From: Hyphomicrobiaceae bacterium
GTDB lineage: Bacteria; Pseudomonadota; Alphaproteobacteria; Rhizobiales; Devosiaceae
Direction: 5' to 3'
Assembly (NCBI GenBank): GCA_020638065.1
Contig: JACKJG010000011.1
Coordinates: forward strand, 62,001 to 126,000
DNA length: 64,000 nucleotides
Shown: positions 40,696-48,876 of the stretch, piece after piece
How positions within the stretch are numbered: the first letter of the stretch is position 1
How the letters are laid out: the number at the start of each line of letters is the position of its first letter
Notes under the pieces: generated by a model
The model's database searches: none
Told to the model about the DNA's origin: nothing
What the model saw: only the letters and a program-made list of their open reading frames with translations
Translations under genes and position numbers: made by a program

Positions 40696-41433
40696 ATGTT
40701 CGATCTGACCGGCCGTAAGGCCCTTGTTACGGGGGCCAGCGGCGGCATTGGCGGGGCGATCGCCAAGGCACTCGCGACCGCCGGCGCCGAAGTTGCGCTC
40801 AGCGGCACGCGGATGGAGCGACTGGAAGCGGTTGCGGCCGAAATCGCCGGAACCACGCACATTCTGCCCTGCAACCTTGCCGATCTCGAAGCCGTGGATC
40901 AACTCGTGCCGCAGGCGGTCGAAAAGCTTGGGGGCCTGGACATTCTGGTCAACAATGCGGGAATGACCCGCGACAATATCTTCATGCGCCTGAAAGACGA
41001 GGAATGGGATCAGGTCATCGCCGTCAATCTGACAGCCACTTTTCATCTGTCCCGCGCGGCACTCAAACCGATGATGCGCCAGAAATTCGGCCGAATCATC
41101 CAGATCAGCTCCGTAGTCGGCGTGATTGGCAATCCGGGGCAGGGCAATTATGCCGCCTCCAAGGCCGGCATTATCGGCATGTCAAAATCGCTGGCCTACG
41201 AAGTCGCGTCCCGGAACATCACCGTCAATTCCATCGCGCCGGGCTTCATCTCGTCGGCCATGACCGATGAACTCAACGAAAAGCAGCACGAGGCCATTCT
41301 TGGCCAGATCGCGGCCGGCCGGCTGGGTACCGCTGACGAAGTTGCCGCTGCGGCCCTGTTCCTGGCCTCCGAGGAGGCCGGCTACATCACTGGGCACACG
41401 CTCAACATCAATGGCGGCATGGTTATGCTCTGA
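40696..41433 (+). CDS. fabG: 3-oxoacyl-ACP reductase, 245 aa
   Basis: NADPH-dependent reductase of the elongation cycle, SDR fold. TGASGGIGGAIA, NNAGMTRDN, the catalytic Ser (ISSVVG) and Tyr-x3-Lys (NYAASKAG) are intact, as is the FabG end YITGHTLNINGGMVML. Located 38 nt after fabD with GGGGAGA as ribosome site. Confidence 0.97.
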   Translation: MFDLTGRKALVTGASGGIGGAIAKALATAGAEVALSGTRMERLEAVAAEIAGTTHILPCNLADLEAVDQLVPQAVEKLGGLDILVNNAGMTRDNIFMRLKDEEWDQVIAVNLTATFHLSRAALKPMMRQKFGRIIQISSVVGVIGNPGQGNYAASKAGIIGMSKSLAYEVASRNITVNSIAPGFISSAMTDELNEKQHEAILGQIAAGRLGTADEVAAAALFLASEEAGYITGHTLNINGGMVML

Positions 41434-41668
41434 GCGCAGTGCTGGGTTTCCCTGCTTGTCTGGCCAAACCCATACCTTTGTGATAGGAGGCGCCCCGTTT
41501 TGCGGGTGGGACAACTCTTGGCACTGACTTGCCAGACGCAAGAAAATGGTTGATTGAAGCATTGATCGGCCATAAGCGGCGCGAGGAGGAGCGCGTTTCC
41601 GGTGATACCGAAACGTTTCCGCAAAAAATGAGAACACGGCCAAATAGTGTGAAGAAGGAAGAACAAGC

Positions 41669-41908
41669 ATGAGCGATATCGAAGATCGCGTTCGCAAGAT
41701 CGTTGTGGAGCATCTGAATGTTGATGCCGACAAGGTAACTGAAAAGGCAAGCTTCATCGATGATCTGGGCGCGGATTCGCTCGACCAGGTTGAACTTGTG
41801 ATGGCCTTCGAAGAAGAGTTTTCGGTCGAAATCCCGGATGACGCCGCCGAAACCATTCAGACGTTTGGCGACGCCGTTTCCTTTTTGACCAAGGCGACTG
41901 CCTCCTGA
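41669..41908 (+). CDS. acpP: Acyl carrier protein, 79 aa
   Basis: Standard ACP with the phosphopantetheine site GADSLDQVELVMAFEEEF (Ser at about 38) and the acidic helix II. The preceding 235-nt gap, large for this cluster, probably contains an own promoter for this highly expressed gene; I cannot point to clear boxes. AGAAGGAAG precedes the start. Confidence 0.98.
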   Translation: MSDIEDRVRKIVVEHLNVDADKVTEKASFIDDLGADSLDQVELVMAFEEEFSVEIPDDAAETIQTFGDAVSFLTKATAS

Positions 41909-41936
41909 TCTGCTGACGGCTCAGGAAGTTACGAGA

Positions 41937-43205
41937 ATGGACCTGCGCCGCGTCGTTGTTACCGGAATGGGCTATGTTGGGCCGCTTGGCGTTGGAATCG
42001 ACGCCGTGTGGCCCAAATTGCTTGCGGGCAAAAGCGGGGCAGAACACATTACCGATTTCAAGGTAGACGATCTGGCCTGCCAGATTGCCTGCCGCGTTCC
42101 TTTCGGTCCGACCGAAGAGGGCAAGTTCAATCCCGACGATTGGATGGAGCCCAAGGAACAGCGCAAGGTTGATCCCTTCATCGTTTACGGAATGGCAGCT
42201 GCCACTCAGGCACTTCAGCATTCCGGCTACGAACCAAAGACCCAGGAAGAGCGTGATCGCACGGGAGTCCTGATCGGTTCCGGCATTGGCGGCATCGGCG
42301 GTATTTTCGAGACCTCGATTACCCTGCACGAGCGCGGCCCCCGCCGGATCAGTCCGTTCTTCATTCCCGGGCGTCTGATCAATCTCGTCTCGGGCTACGT
42401 TTCCATCCGGCATGGATTGCGCGGACCCAACCATTCTGTCGTGACGGCCTGCTCCACCGGCTCGCACGCCATCGGCGATGCCGCGCGTCTGATTGCGCTT
42501 GGCGATGCCGACGCCATGGTCGCCGGCGGCGCGGAATCACCGGTCAATCGGCTATCCCTTGCCGGATTTGCGGCCTCGCGCGCCCTCTCGACCGGGTTCA
42601 ACGACCAACCCACGAAAGCATCGCGTCCCTATGACAAGGATCGCGACGGATTCGTGATGGGCGAGGGTGCCGGCATCGTCATCCTCGAAGAATATGAGGC
42701 GGCGAAATCACGCGGCGCGACCATCTACGGCGAAGTGGTCGGATATGGTTTGAGCGGCGATGCCCACCACATTACCGCTCCCGCTGAAGACGGCAATGGC
42801 GGATACAGGTCCATGCAGGCGGCCATCAAACGGGCGGGCATCGCACCGGCCGACATCGGTTACGTCAATGCCCACGGCACCTCGACGCCCCTCGGCGACG
42901 AAATCGAACTGGGGGCCGTTACCCGCCTGATGGGAGACCATGCGGCGGATCTCGTCATGTCGTCCACCAAATCGGCGATCGGGCACCTGCTGGGCGCTGC
43001 CGGGGCGGTCGAGGCGATCTTCACCATGCTCGCCATGCGCGACGGAATTTGCCCGCCGACCATCAATCTCGACAATCCGTCTGTCGAGACAGCGATCAAT
43101 CTGGCGCCAAACAAAGCGGTAAAAAAGGACATTGAGTTTGCCCTCTCCAATTCCTTTGGATTTGGCGGAACCAATGCCTCGCTGATCTTTCGCAAGCTCC
43201 AATAA
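41937..43205 (+). CDS. fabF: 3-oxoacyl-ACP synthase II, 422 aa
   Basis: Elongating condensing enzyme. The catalytic triad is Cys in VTACSTGSHAIGDA, His in NAHGTSTPLGDEIE and His in KSAIGHLLGAAGAVE; VVVTGMGYVGPLG starts the thiolase fold and NSFGFGGTNASLIF ends it. Length is standard. It lies 28 nt after acpP. Confidence 0.97.
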   Translation: MDLRRVVVTGMGYVGPLGVGIDAVWPKLLAGKSGAEHITDFKVDDLACQIACRVPFGPTEEGKFNPDDWMEPKEQRKVDPFIVYGMAAATQALQHSGYEPKTQEERDRTGVLIGSGIGGIGGIFETSITLHERGPRRISPFFIPGRLINLVSGYVSIRHGLRGPNHSVVTACSTGSHAIGDAARLIALGDADAMVAGGAESPVNRLSLAGFAASRALSTGFNDQPTKASRPYDKDRDGFVMGEGAGIVILEEYEAAKSRGATIYGEVVGYGLSGDAHHITAPAEDGNGGYRSMQAAIKRAGIAPADIGYVNAHGTSTPLGDEIELGAVTRLMGDHAADLVMSSTKSAIGHLLGAAGAVEAIFTMLAMRDGICPPTINLDNPSVETAINLAPNKAVKKDIEFALSNSFGFGGTNASLIFRKLQ

Positions 43206-43271
43206 GCTGCCATAAATCGGGGCCTGTTCGGGCGTATGCGAGCCCCGGGCAAATGCTGGGCGGGGAGAAAT

Positions 43272-44384
43272 ATGGCCAGAAAAAAGAGACAACGCCGCCG
43301 CAATGGCCTGATTGAGGGCCTCAATGCGATTTTGACGTTGTTGGTGATCGTCATCATTCTCGCCGCTGGCGTAGCCATCTACGGCGTCCAGCGATTCTAT
43401 GCCGACGGCCCGGGCGCCGAAGACACCACCTTCAACGTTCCGCGCGGCGCATCCCTGTCGACTATTGCAGAGAGCCTGACCGACCAGGGGTTGGTCGCCG
43501 ATCCGTGGACGTTCCGCATCGGCACGCTGCTGAACCGCAAACAGGCCGACCTGAAGGCCGGCGAGTTTCGCATCACGGCCCATGCCTCCATGGCGGAGAT
43601 CCTTAAGGAAATCACCGAAGGCAAGGCCGTTACCTACAATGTGACGATTCCCGAAGGCTGGACGTCCTGGGAGGCGGTGCAGCGCATCAATGCGGCCGCC
43701 AATCTCACCGGCGAAATCACCGAAGTTCCGCCGGAGGGGACGCTGCTTCCCAACACCTATTCGTTTGAACGGGACCAGGATCGCCAGATCATTCTCGACC
43801 AGATGGAAAAGGCCATGGCCGACGACCTGGCAGAAGTCTGGGCTAGTCGCGATCCGGACCTGCCGCTGGCGAGCCCCGAGGAATTGTTGACGCTGGCCTC
43901 GATCGTGGAAAAGGAAACCGGCATCGCGAGCGAGCGCCCGATGGTTGCGGCAGTGTTTATCAACCGGCTCAAGAAAGGCATGCGCCTGCAGTCCGACCCG
44001 ACCATCATTTACGGCATTACCCAGGGGCAGGGACCGCTCGGACGCGGGTTGACCCGGTCGGAAATCGACAAGGAAACGCCTTACAACACCTACCAGATTG
44101 ACGGTCTGCCGCCCGGTCCGATCTGCAATCCCGGAATTGACGCGCTGAAGGCTGTCGCGAACCCGGCGGAAAGCGATGCGATTTACTTCGTCGCTGCAGG
44201 CGCGACGCCTGACCAAGGCCACGTTTTCGCCACCACTCTGGATGAGCATAACCGCAACGTAGCGGCCTACCGCCGCGCGGTTGCCGAATACGAAGCCGAG
44301 CAGGAAGCGGCGGCCGCCGCGGCTGAACAGGCTGACCAGCCAAACGCCGATGCCGCCGCAAACGAGGCGGCGCCGGAAAACTAG
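43272..44384 (+). CDS. mltG: Endolytic murein transglycosylase MltG, 370 aa
   Basis: Cuts nascent peptidoglycan in the periplasm and sets glycan strand length. A basic start (ARKKRQRRRNG) precedes one membrane segment (about 17-39). A LysM-like part (NVPRGASLSTIAESL) follows, then the YceG domain with the catalytic Glu in SIVEKETGIASERP and DPTIIYGI. The last 35 residues are an Ala-rich acidic tail. The start at 43272 has GGGGAG. The pairing fabF-mltG is widespread. Confidence 0.95.
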   Translation: MARKKRQRRRNGLIEGLNAILTLLVIVIILAAGVAIYGVQRFYADGPGAEDTTFNVPRGASLSTIAESLTDQGLVADPWTFRIGTLLNRKQADLKAGEFRITAHASMAEILKEITEGKAVTYNVTIPEGWTSWEAVQRINAAANLTGEITEVPPEGTLLPNTYSFERDQDRQIILDQMEKAMADDLAEVWASRDPDLPLASPEELLTLASIVEKETGIASERPMVAAVFINRLKKGMRLQSDPTIIYGITQGQGPLGRGLTRSEIDKETPYNTYQIDGLPPGPICNPGIDALKAVANPAESDAIYFVAAGATPDQGHVFATTLDEHNRNVAAYRRAVAEYEAEQEAAAAAAEQADQPNADAAANEAAPEN

Positions 44385-44397
44385 GCCGGGGACATGC

Positions 44398-44419
44398 GCT
44401 CCCTTGGCAAAAGGGGAGC
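44398..44419 (+). promoter_or_regulatory. Hairpin covering the yicC ribosome site
   Basis: GCTCCCTT (44398-44405) can pair with AAGGGGAGC (44411-44419, one bulged G), which includes the ribosome site AAGGGGAG of yicC. Ribosomes finishing mltG 14 bases upstream could open it, coupling yicC to mltG translation. No T-run follows, so it is not a terminator. Confidence 0.45.
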
Positions 44420-44429
44420 GACAGAATCA

Positions 44430-45323
44430 ATGTCCAAGGCGGTGGCCAGCATGACCGGCTATGCCCGCACCATGGGTGCGGCGCAGGGCTGCAATTTTCA
44501 GTGTGAACTCAAATCCGTCAACGGGCGCGGCCTCGACGTCAAATTGCGTCTGGCCAACGGTTTGGACGCGATTGAGGGTGATGCACGGCGCACCCTGTCG
44601 AAATATCTGTCACGTGGCTCGGTCACGCTCAATGTCACGCTGGCACGCGAGCATGGCGGTGCCGAAATCGGGGTCAACGAGCAGGCGCTTGGCGCCGTTC
44701 TCGACGCGCTCGACACGCTTGCGGGGCGCATCGAGACCGATCGGCCAAGGCTCGACGGCATTCTTAACCTCAAAGGCGTACTCGAGGCCCGCGAAACCCA
44801 GCTCAGCGAAGACGCGGAGCGGCAATTGCACAAATCCATTCTCGAAAGCGTTGAAACCTGTGCTGAAGCACTGGTCAGGGTCCGGTCCGAAGAGGGGACA
44901 GAACTCAAGTCTGTCGTCATCCGCTCCATCGATGAAATCGAACGCCTGACTAAGTCGGCGGTCGAGCATCCAAGCCGCAAGCGCGAGGTGTTCGTCGAGC
45001 GCATCCGCAAGCAGATCAACGATCTCAAGGAGGCCTCCGCCGGATTTTCCGAGGAGCGGCTGCATCAGGAGGCGCTGCTTCTGGCCACAAAGGCCGACAT
45101 TCAGGAAGAGCTTGATCGTCTGCAGGCCCACGTCGTGGCCGCGCGCAAGCTACTGGACGAAGGCGGACCCATTGGGCGCAAACTGGATTTCCTGGCCCAG
45201 GAGTTCAACCGCGAAGCAAATACCCTTTGCTCCAAAAGTCACGCGGTGGAACTCACCGCGATCGGGCTTGACCTCAAGGCGGTGATCGACCAGTTACGGG
45301 AACAGGTACAAAATCTCGAATAG
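44430..45323 (+). CDS. yicC: YicC/YloC-family endoribonuclease, 297 aa
   Basis: The N-terminal signature SMTGYARTMGA and the C-terminal DUF1732 region (GGPIGRKLDFLAQEFNREANTLCSKS, then ELTAIGLDLKAVIDQLREQVQNLE as separate motifs) are intact. YicC of E. coli cuts small RNAs such as RyhB, and the family is a ring-shaped nuclease. The start at 44430 is preferred because of AAGGGGAG; an ATG at 44451 is also possible. It lies next to gmk, as in many bacteria. Confidence 0.94.
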   Translation: MSKAVASMTGYARTMGAAQGCNFQCELKSVNGRGLDVKLRLANGLDAIEGDARRTLSKYLSRGSVTLNVTLAREHGGAEIGVNEQALGAVLDALDTLAGRIETDRPRLDGILNLKGVLEARETQLSEDAERQLHKSILESVETCAEALVRVRSEEGTELKSVVIRSIDEIERLTKSAVEHPSRKREVFVERIRKQINDLKEASAGFSEERLHQEALLLATKADIQEELDRLQAHVVAARKLLDEGGPIGRKLDFLAQEFNREANTLCSKSHAVELTAIGLDLKAVIDQLREQVQNLE

Positions 45324-45349
45324 GCGCGGCGCGCAGGGTAGGGGGCAGA

Positions 45350-45991
45350 ATGGCGGACAGTACACGGCGCGGCGTGATGCTCGTCATTGCATCGCCTTCA
45401 GGTGCCGGAAAATCTTCGACTACGCGCCGGCTTTTGTCTGAAAACCCGAACCTGTCGATGTCGGTTTCCGTGACCACACGCCCCAAACGCGATGGCGAGG
45501 TGGAAGGCACCGACTACTATTTCATCTCGGTGGATGAATTCCGGCGCATGCAATCCGCTGGCGAATTGCTGGAAAGCGCCGAAGTTCACGGAAACTTTTA
45601 TGGAACGCCTGCCGCGAAGGTCGATGAACTCATCACCGCCGGCCGCGATATCGTCTTCGATATCGACTATCAGGGGACCCAGCAGCTCTACGAAAAACGC
45701 CGCGCCGACATGGTCACCGTGTTTTTGCTGCCGCCCTCAATTCCGGAACTCAAGTCCCGCCTCGAGACGCGTGCGCTCGACACCAGCGAAGTGATATCGC
45801 GACGACTGCAAAACGCCCGGACCGAAATCGATCACTGGGCCGAATATGATTATGTTCTGGTCAATCACGATCTGGACGAAACTTGCCGCCGCGTTACGGC
45901 AATTCTCGAAGTGGCAACGTTCGACCGGACGCGCCAGACCAATTTAAGCTCTCTTGTCAGGGACTTGCAGAGCCAGATTGAATCAATCTGA
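45350..45991 (+). CDS. gmk: Guanylate kinase, 213 aa
   Basis: Phosphorylates GMP to GDP. P-loop SPSGAGKSSTTRRL (about 14-27), GMP-binding SVTTRPKRDGEVEGTDYYF and the lid region SRRLQNARTEIDHW. Standard length. The 3' end overlaps the convergent rsmA gene by 9 nt. Confidence 0.97.
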   Translation: MADSTRRGVMLVIASPSGAGKSSTTRRLLSENPNLSMSVSVTTRPKRDGEVEGTDYYFISVDEFRRMQSAGELLESAEVHGNFYGTPAAKVDELITAGRDIVFDIDYQGTQQLYEKRRADMVTVFLLPPSIPELKSRLETRALDTSEVISRRLQNARTEIDHWAEYDYVLVNHDLDETCRRVTAILEVATFDRTRQTNLSSLVRDLQSQIESI

Positions 45992-46843
45992 CAGCTGTTT
46001 GGACCGTGCGCGGCCAACCGCTTCGGCGAGGTCCAGAAACTGGTCGAGCGCGAGTTCTTCGGCGCGTTCGGTGCCCTTGAGGTTTGCCGCGTCGAGCAAC
46101 GCCTCCATCGAAACGTCCAACCCTTTCAGGCTTTGCCGCACCATCTTGCGCCGCTGTCCAAAAGCGGAACGGGTCACCTCTTCGAAAAGTCCTAGCGGCA
46201 CATCGCGTACATTCTGCCGGGGAACGAGCTGCACAATCGACGACGTGACTTTTGGCGGCGGGGTGAAGGCGGAACGCGAGACGTCGAAAAGCTTCCGGCG
46301 TTCCGCTTTCCATGCACACAGCACGCTCAGCCGCCCATAAGTCTTACTGCCGGGTCCCGTCGTGATCCGGTCCGCCACTTCGCGCTGGAACATCAGCGTC
46401 AGGCTCTCAAAGCGTGTGCTCCAGTCCTTGTGGGTCAACCAGCCTGTCAATAGCGGCGTCGCCACATTGTAGGGCAGATTGGCGACGACTTTGATTGGTC
46501 CATCGGTGAGAGAAACCGGATCGATTTCAAGCGCGTCGGCTTCGATGATCTGCATGCGGCCCGGATACGCGGCCGAAATTTCTTCCAGAATCGGGCACAC
46601 GCGCTGGTCGCGTTCGATAACGATCAGTTTTTTTGCACCCGCCGCCAGCATCGCACGGGTCAGTCCGCCCGGGCCGGGCCCAATCTCGATGATTGTGGCT
46701 CTGCTCAGGTTTCCCGCCGCTCGGGCAATGCGTCCGGTCAAATTGAGATCGAACAGGAAATTTTGTCCAAGTTCCTTACGGGCAGACAGACCATGCTGTG
46801 CGATCACTTCACGCAGCGGTGGCAGATCGTCAATGCCGCTCAT
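45983..46843 (-). CDS. rsmA: 16S rRNA dimethyladenosine transferase RsmA (KsgA), 286 aa
   Basis: Dimethylates A1518 and A1519 of 16S rRNA. QNFLFDLNLTGRIA, the SAM motif IEIGPGPGGLTRAML and the catalytic NLPYNVATPLL are intact. It overlaps the pdxA stop by 4 nt (ATGA), and the order surA-pdxA-rsmA is conserved across proteobacteria. Confidence 0.97.
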   Translation of the reverse strand: MSGIDDLPPLREVIAQHGLSARKELGQNFLFDLNLTGRIARAAGNLSRATIIEIGPGPGGLTRAMLAAGAKKLIVIERDQRVCPILEEISAAYPGRMQIIEADALEIDPVSLTDGPIKVVANLPYNVATPLLTGWLTHKDWSTRFESLTLMFQREVADRITTGPGSKTYGRLSVLCAWKAERRKLFDVSRSAFTPPPKVTSSIVQLVPRQNVRDVPLGLFEEVTRSAFGQRRKMVRQSLKGLDVSMEALLDAANLKGTERAEELALDQFLDLAEAVGRARSKQLSD

Positions 46844-47850
46844 CTGGAATTGCTGCTGAGTTCGGCCGCAAGCCGTATCGCCTGCATCACGCTTGCCGCG
46901 CTGCCTTTGCCCGTGCCCGCGAGTTCAAACGCTGTGCCATGGTCCGGCGAGGTGCGGACGAATGGCAGTCCGAGCGTGATATTGACTGCCCGATCAAACG
47001 CGACCGTCTTGATAGGGATGAGACCCTGATCGTGATACATGGTCACCACGCAATCATACTGTTCCCACGTTTTGGGGACGAACAGCGTGTCGGCGGGCAG
47101 GGGGCCGACAACGTCGATCCCGGTTGCATCGAGAATGGCGACCGCCGGCGCGATCTCGCGAGCATCTTCCGTTCCCATCAAGCCCTCTTCGCCCGCATGC
47201 GGGTTAAGGCCACTGATGGCGATTTTCGGTTCCGGAATGCCAAACCTGTCCCGTAACTCGGCGGCCAGCAATTGCACCGCTTCAACGATCATGTCGGTGC
47301 GAATGAGGTCGGGCACATCGCGCAAGGGGATGTGGATCGTCAGCGGCACAACTCTGTGTTTGCGATCCGCCAGCATCATCAGAACCAGCGGCGGGGTTCC
47401 GCCGGGTGCTGCCAGCGCCGCCAGATATTCGGTGTGGCCTGGATATTTAAAACCGGCCTGCTGCAGCACGGCCTTGTTGATGGGCGCCGTCACCAGCGCG
47501 CTGCACAAGCCCTGCATGACGGCATCGACCCCGCGGGCGATTGCCGTCGTCACCAGTTCCGCGGTGTCACTGGTCGGAACGCCGGGCGTATCCTCGCACT
47601 TACCGCCCAGATCGAACACGGGAAGCTTGTCTGGAAAGGCCTCATAGGCCTCGCGGGCGAAGCATTCGACAAGTTCGATGTCGAGCCCGAGCCGCTTGGC
47701 CCGCGCTTCGAGAAACTGCCTGTGGCCGAACAGGATAAACGGCCGCAAGGCGGTTTCCTTGCGCAGCGCATAAAGGGACAGCAGCAGGTCCGGGCCAATT
47801 CCGGCGGGCTCGCCCATGCTGACGGCGAGCGGAAGAGGGTGAGACGGCAT
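46840..47850 (-). CDS. pdxA: 4-hydroxythreonine-4-phosphate dehydrogenase, 336 aa
   Basis: Vitamin B6 synthesis. The start PLAVSMGEPAGIGPDL, the metal-site His in PGHTEYLAALA and DQGL in MYHDQGLIPIKT, and the final PFVRTSPDHGTAFELAG region are typical. Lies 4 nt after the surA-like gene and overlaps rsmA by 4 nt. Confidence 0.96.
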   Translation of the reverse strand: MPSHPLPLAVSMGEPAGIGPDLLLSLYALRKETALRPFILFGHRQFLEARAKRLGLDIELVECFAREAYEAFPDKLPVFDLGGKCEDTPGVPTSDTAELVTTAIARGVDAVMQGLCSALVTAPINKAVLQQAGFKYPGHTEYLAALAAPGGTPPLVLMMLADRKHRVVPLTIHIPLRDVPDLIRTDMIVEAVQLLAAELRDRFGIPEPKIAISGLNPHAGEEGLMGTEDAREIAPAVAILDATGIDVVGPLPADTLFVPKTWEQYDCVVTMYHDQGLIPIKTVAFDRAVNITLGLPFVRTSPDHGTAFELAGTGKGSAASVMQAIRLAAELSSNSR

Positions 47851-47854
47851 CGGA

Positions 47855-48772
47855 TCAGTGCGTGATGATATTCGCCTTGTCCCTCAGCTCCTTGAGATAG
47901 GCGTCGGCTGCTTCCTGAAGCTTTTCCGATCCCACTTCCTGGCGGACTTCGTTGGTCACGAAGGTCAGGTCCTGCGCCGAGGTCTTGTCGCAAACCGCGA
48001 GCATCGAAACGCCGTTTTCAACCACGCGTGGCTTGGTAATGCCACCAACGCTCAACCCGGCCAGTTCGTTGGCGATTTCGTCGGGAAGCTGGGTCGCGTG
48101 GCGACGGCCAACGTCGATCACCGCGGCATCCGTGTAGGACAGCGAAAGTTGCACAGCGGAATCGCAACCCTGAAAGCTCTGGCGATATTTGTTGGCATCT
48201 GCCATCCGGCGTGACTGTGACACGTTGGAATTGCTGGGAATGATGAACCGGACTTCCTTCAGAATGTAGTCATATCCGTCCGCGTCAGTCAGCTTCGAGG
48301 CGGCCTGTTGCTCCAGCTCGACCTCCGAGAATTGCACCCGGTTCGCGATTACAGCCTGCGAGATGCGTTGCCAGGCGATTTGCGCCTTCAGCCGGTCACG
48401 CAAGGTGCTGACCGCAACACCATTCTGCTGCAGGACATTGTTGAGATTGTCGGTGCTGATGTTCAGATTGCGCGCGATGTTAAGATAGGCCTGATCCACG
48501 TCCGCGGTCGTGACCACAAGGCCCAGCCGATCCGCCTCCTGAATCTTGAGCTGTTCATCAATCAGCTCATCGCGTGCCATCGTGATGCGGGCATTGTCGC
48601 TGGCGCCACGCCGTTCCAGGCGAAGCAGCCGCGCGCGTTGCGCCACCTGATTGGTGGTAATGGCCTGGTCGTTGACCGTGGCTGCAATCGAATCCGCCAT
48701 GGCCACAGGTGCGGACAGGAGCACGAAAAGAAGTGCAACGACTGCGTGCACGGCCATCTGATGTATGCGCAT
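47855..48772 (-). CDS. SurA-like periplasmic chaperone, 305 aa
   Basis: A signal peptide (VVALLFVLLSAPVAMA) precedes a SurA-N domain (SIAATVNDQAITTNQVAQRARLL to about residue 190). A single reduced parvulin-like domain follows (about 170-270), whose usual active-site residues are not evident, so chaperone action is more likely than prolyl isomerisation. E. coli SurA has two parvulin domains (428 aa). Its place between lptD and pdxA is that of surA. GAGGTGG precedes the start. Confidence 0.87.
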   Translation of the reverse strand: MRIHQMAVHAVVALLFVLLSAPVAMADSIAATVNDQAITTNQVAQRARLLRLERRGASDNARITMARDELIDEQLKIQEADRLGLVVTTADVDQAYLNIARNLNISTDNLNNVLQQNGVAVSTLRDRLKAQIAWQRISQAVIANRVQFSEVELEQQAASKLTDADGYDYILKEVRFIIPSNSNVSQSRRMADANKYRQSFQGCDSAVQLSLSYTDAAVIDVGRRHATQLPDEIANELAGLSVGGITKPRVVENGVSMLAVCDKTSAQDLTFVTNEVRQEVGSEKLQEAADAYLKELRDKANIITH

Positions 48773-48876
48773 GAAACCACCTCAAAACTGCATTGGCAGG
48801 CTTTTGACCGTCAAATGCGGCCAATTTCAGGAGTAGAAAACAGCCAGCTCTTCAACCTTCACGAAACACCGCCGGT

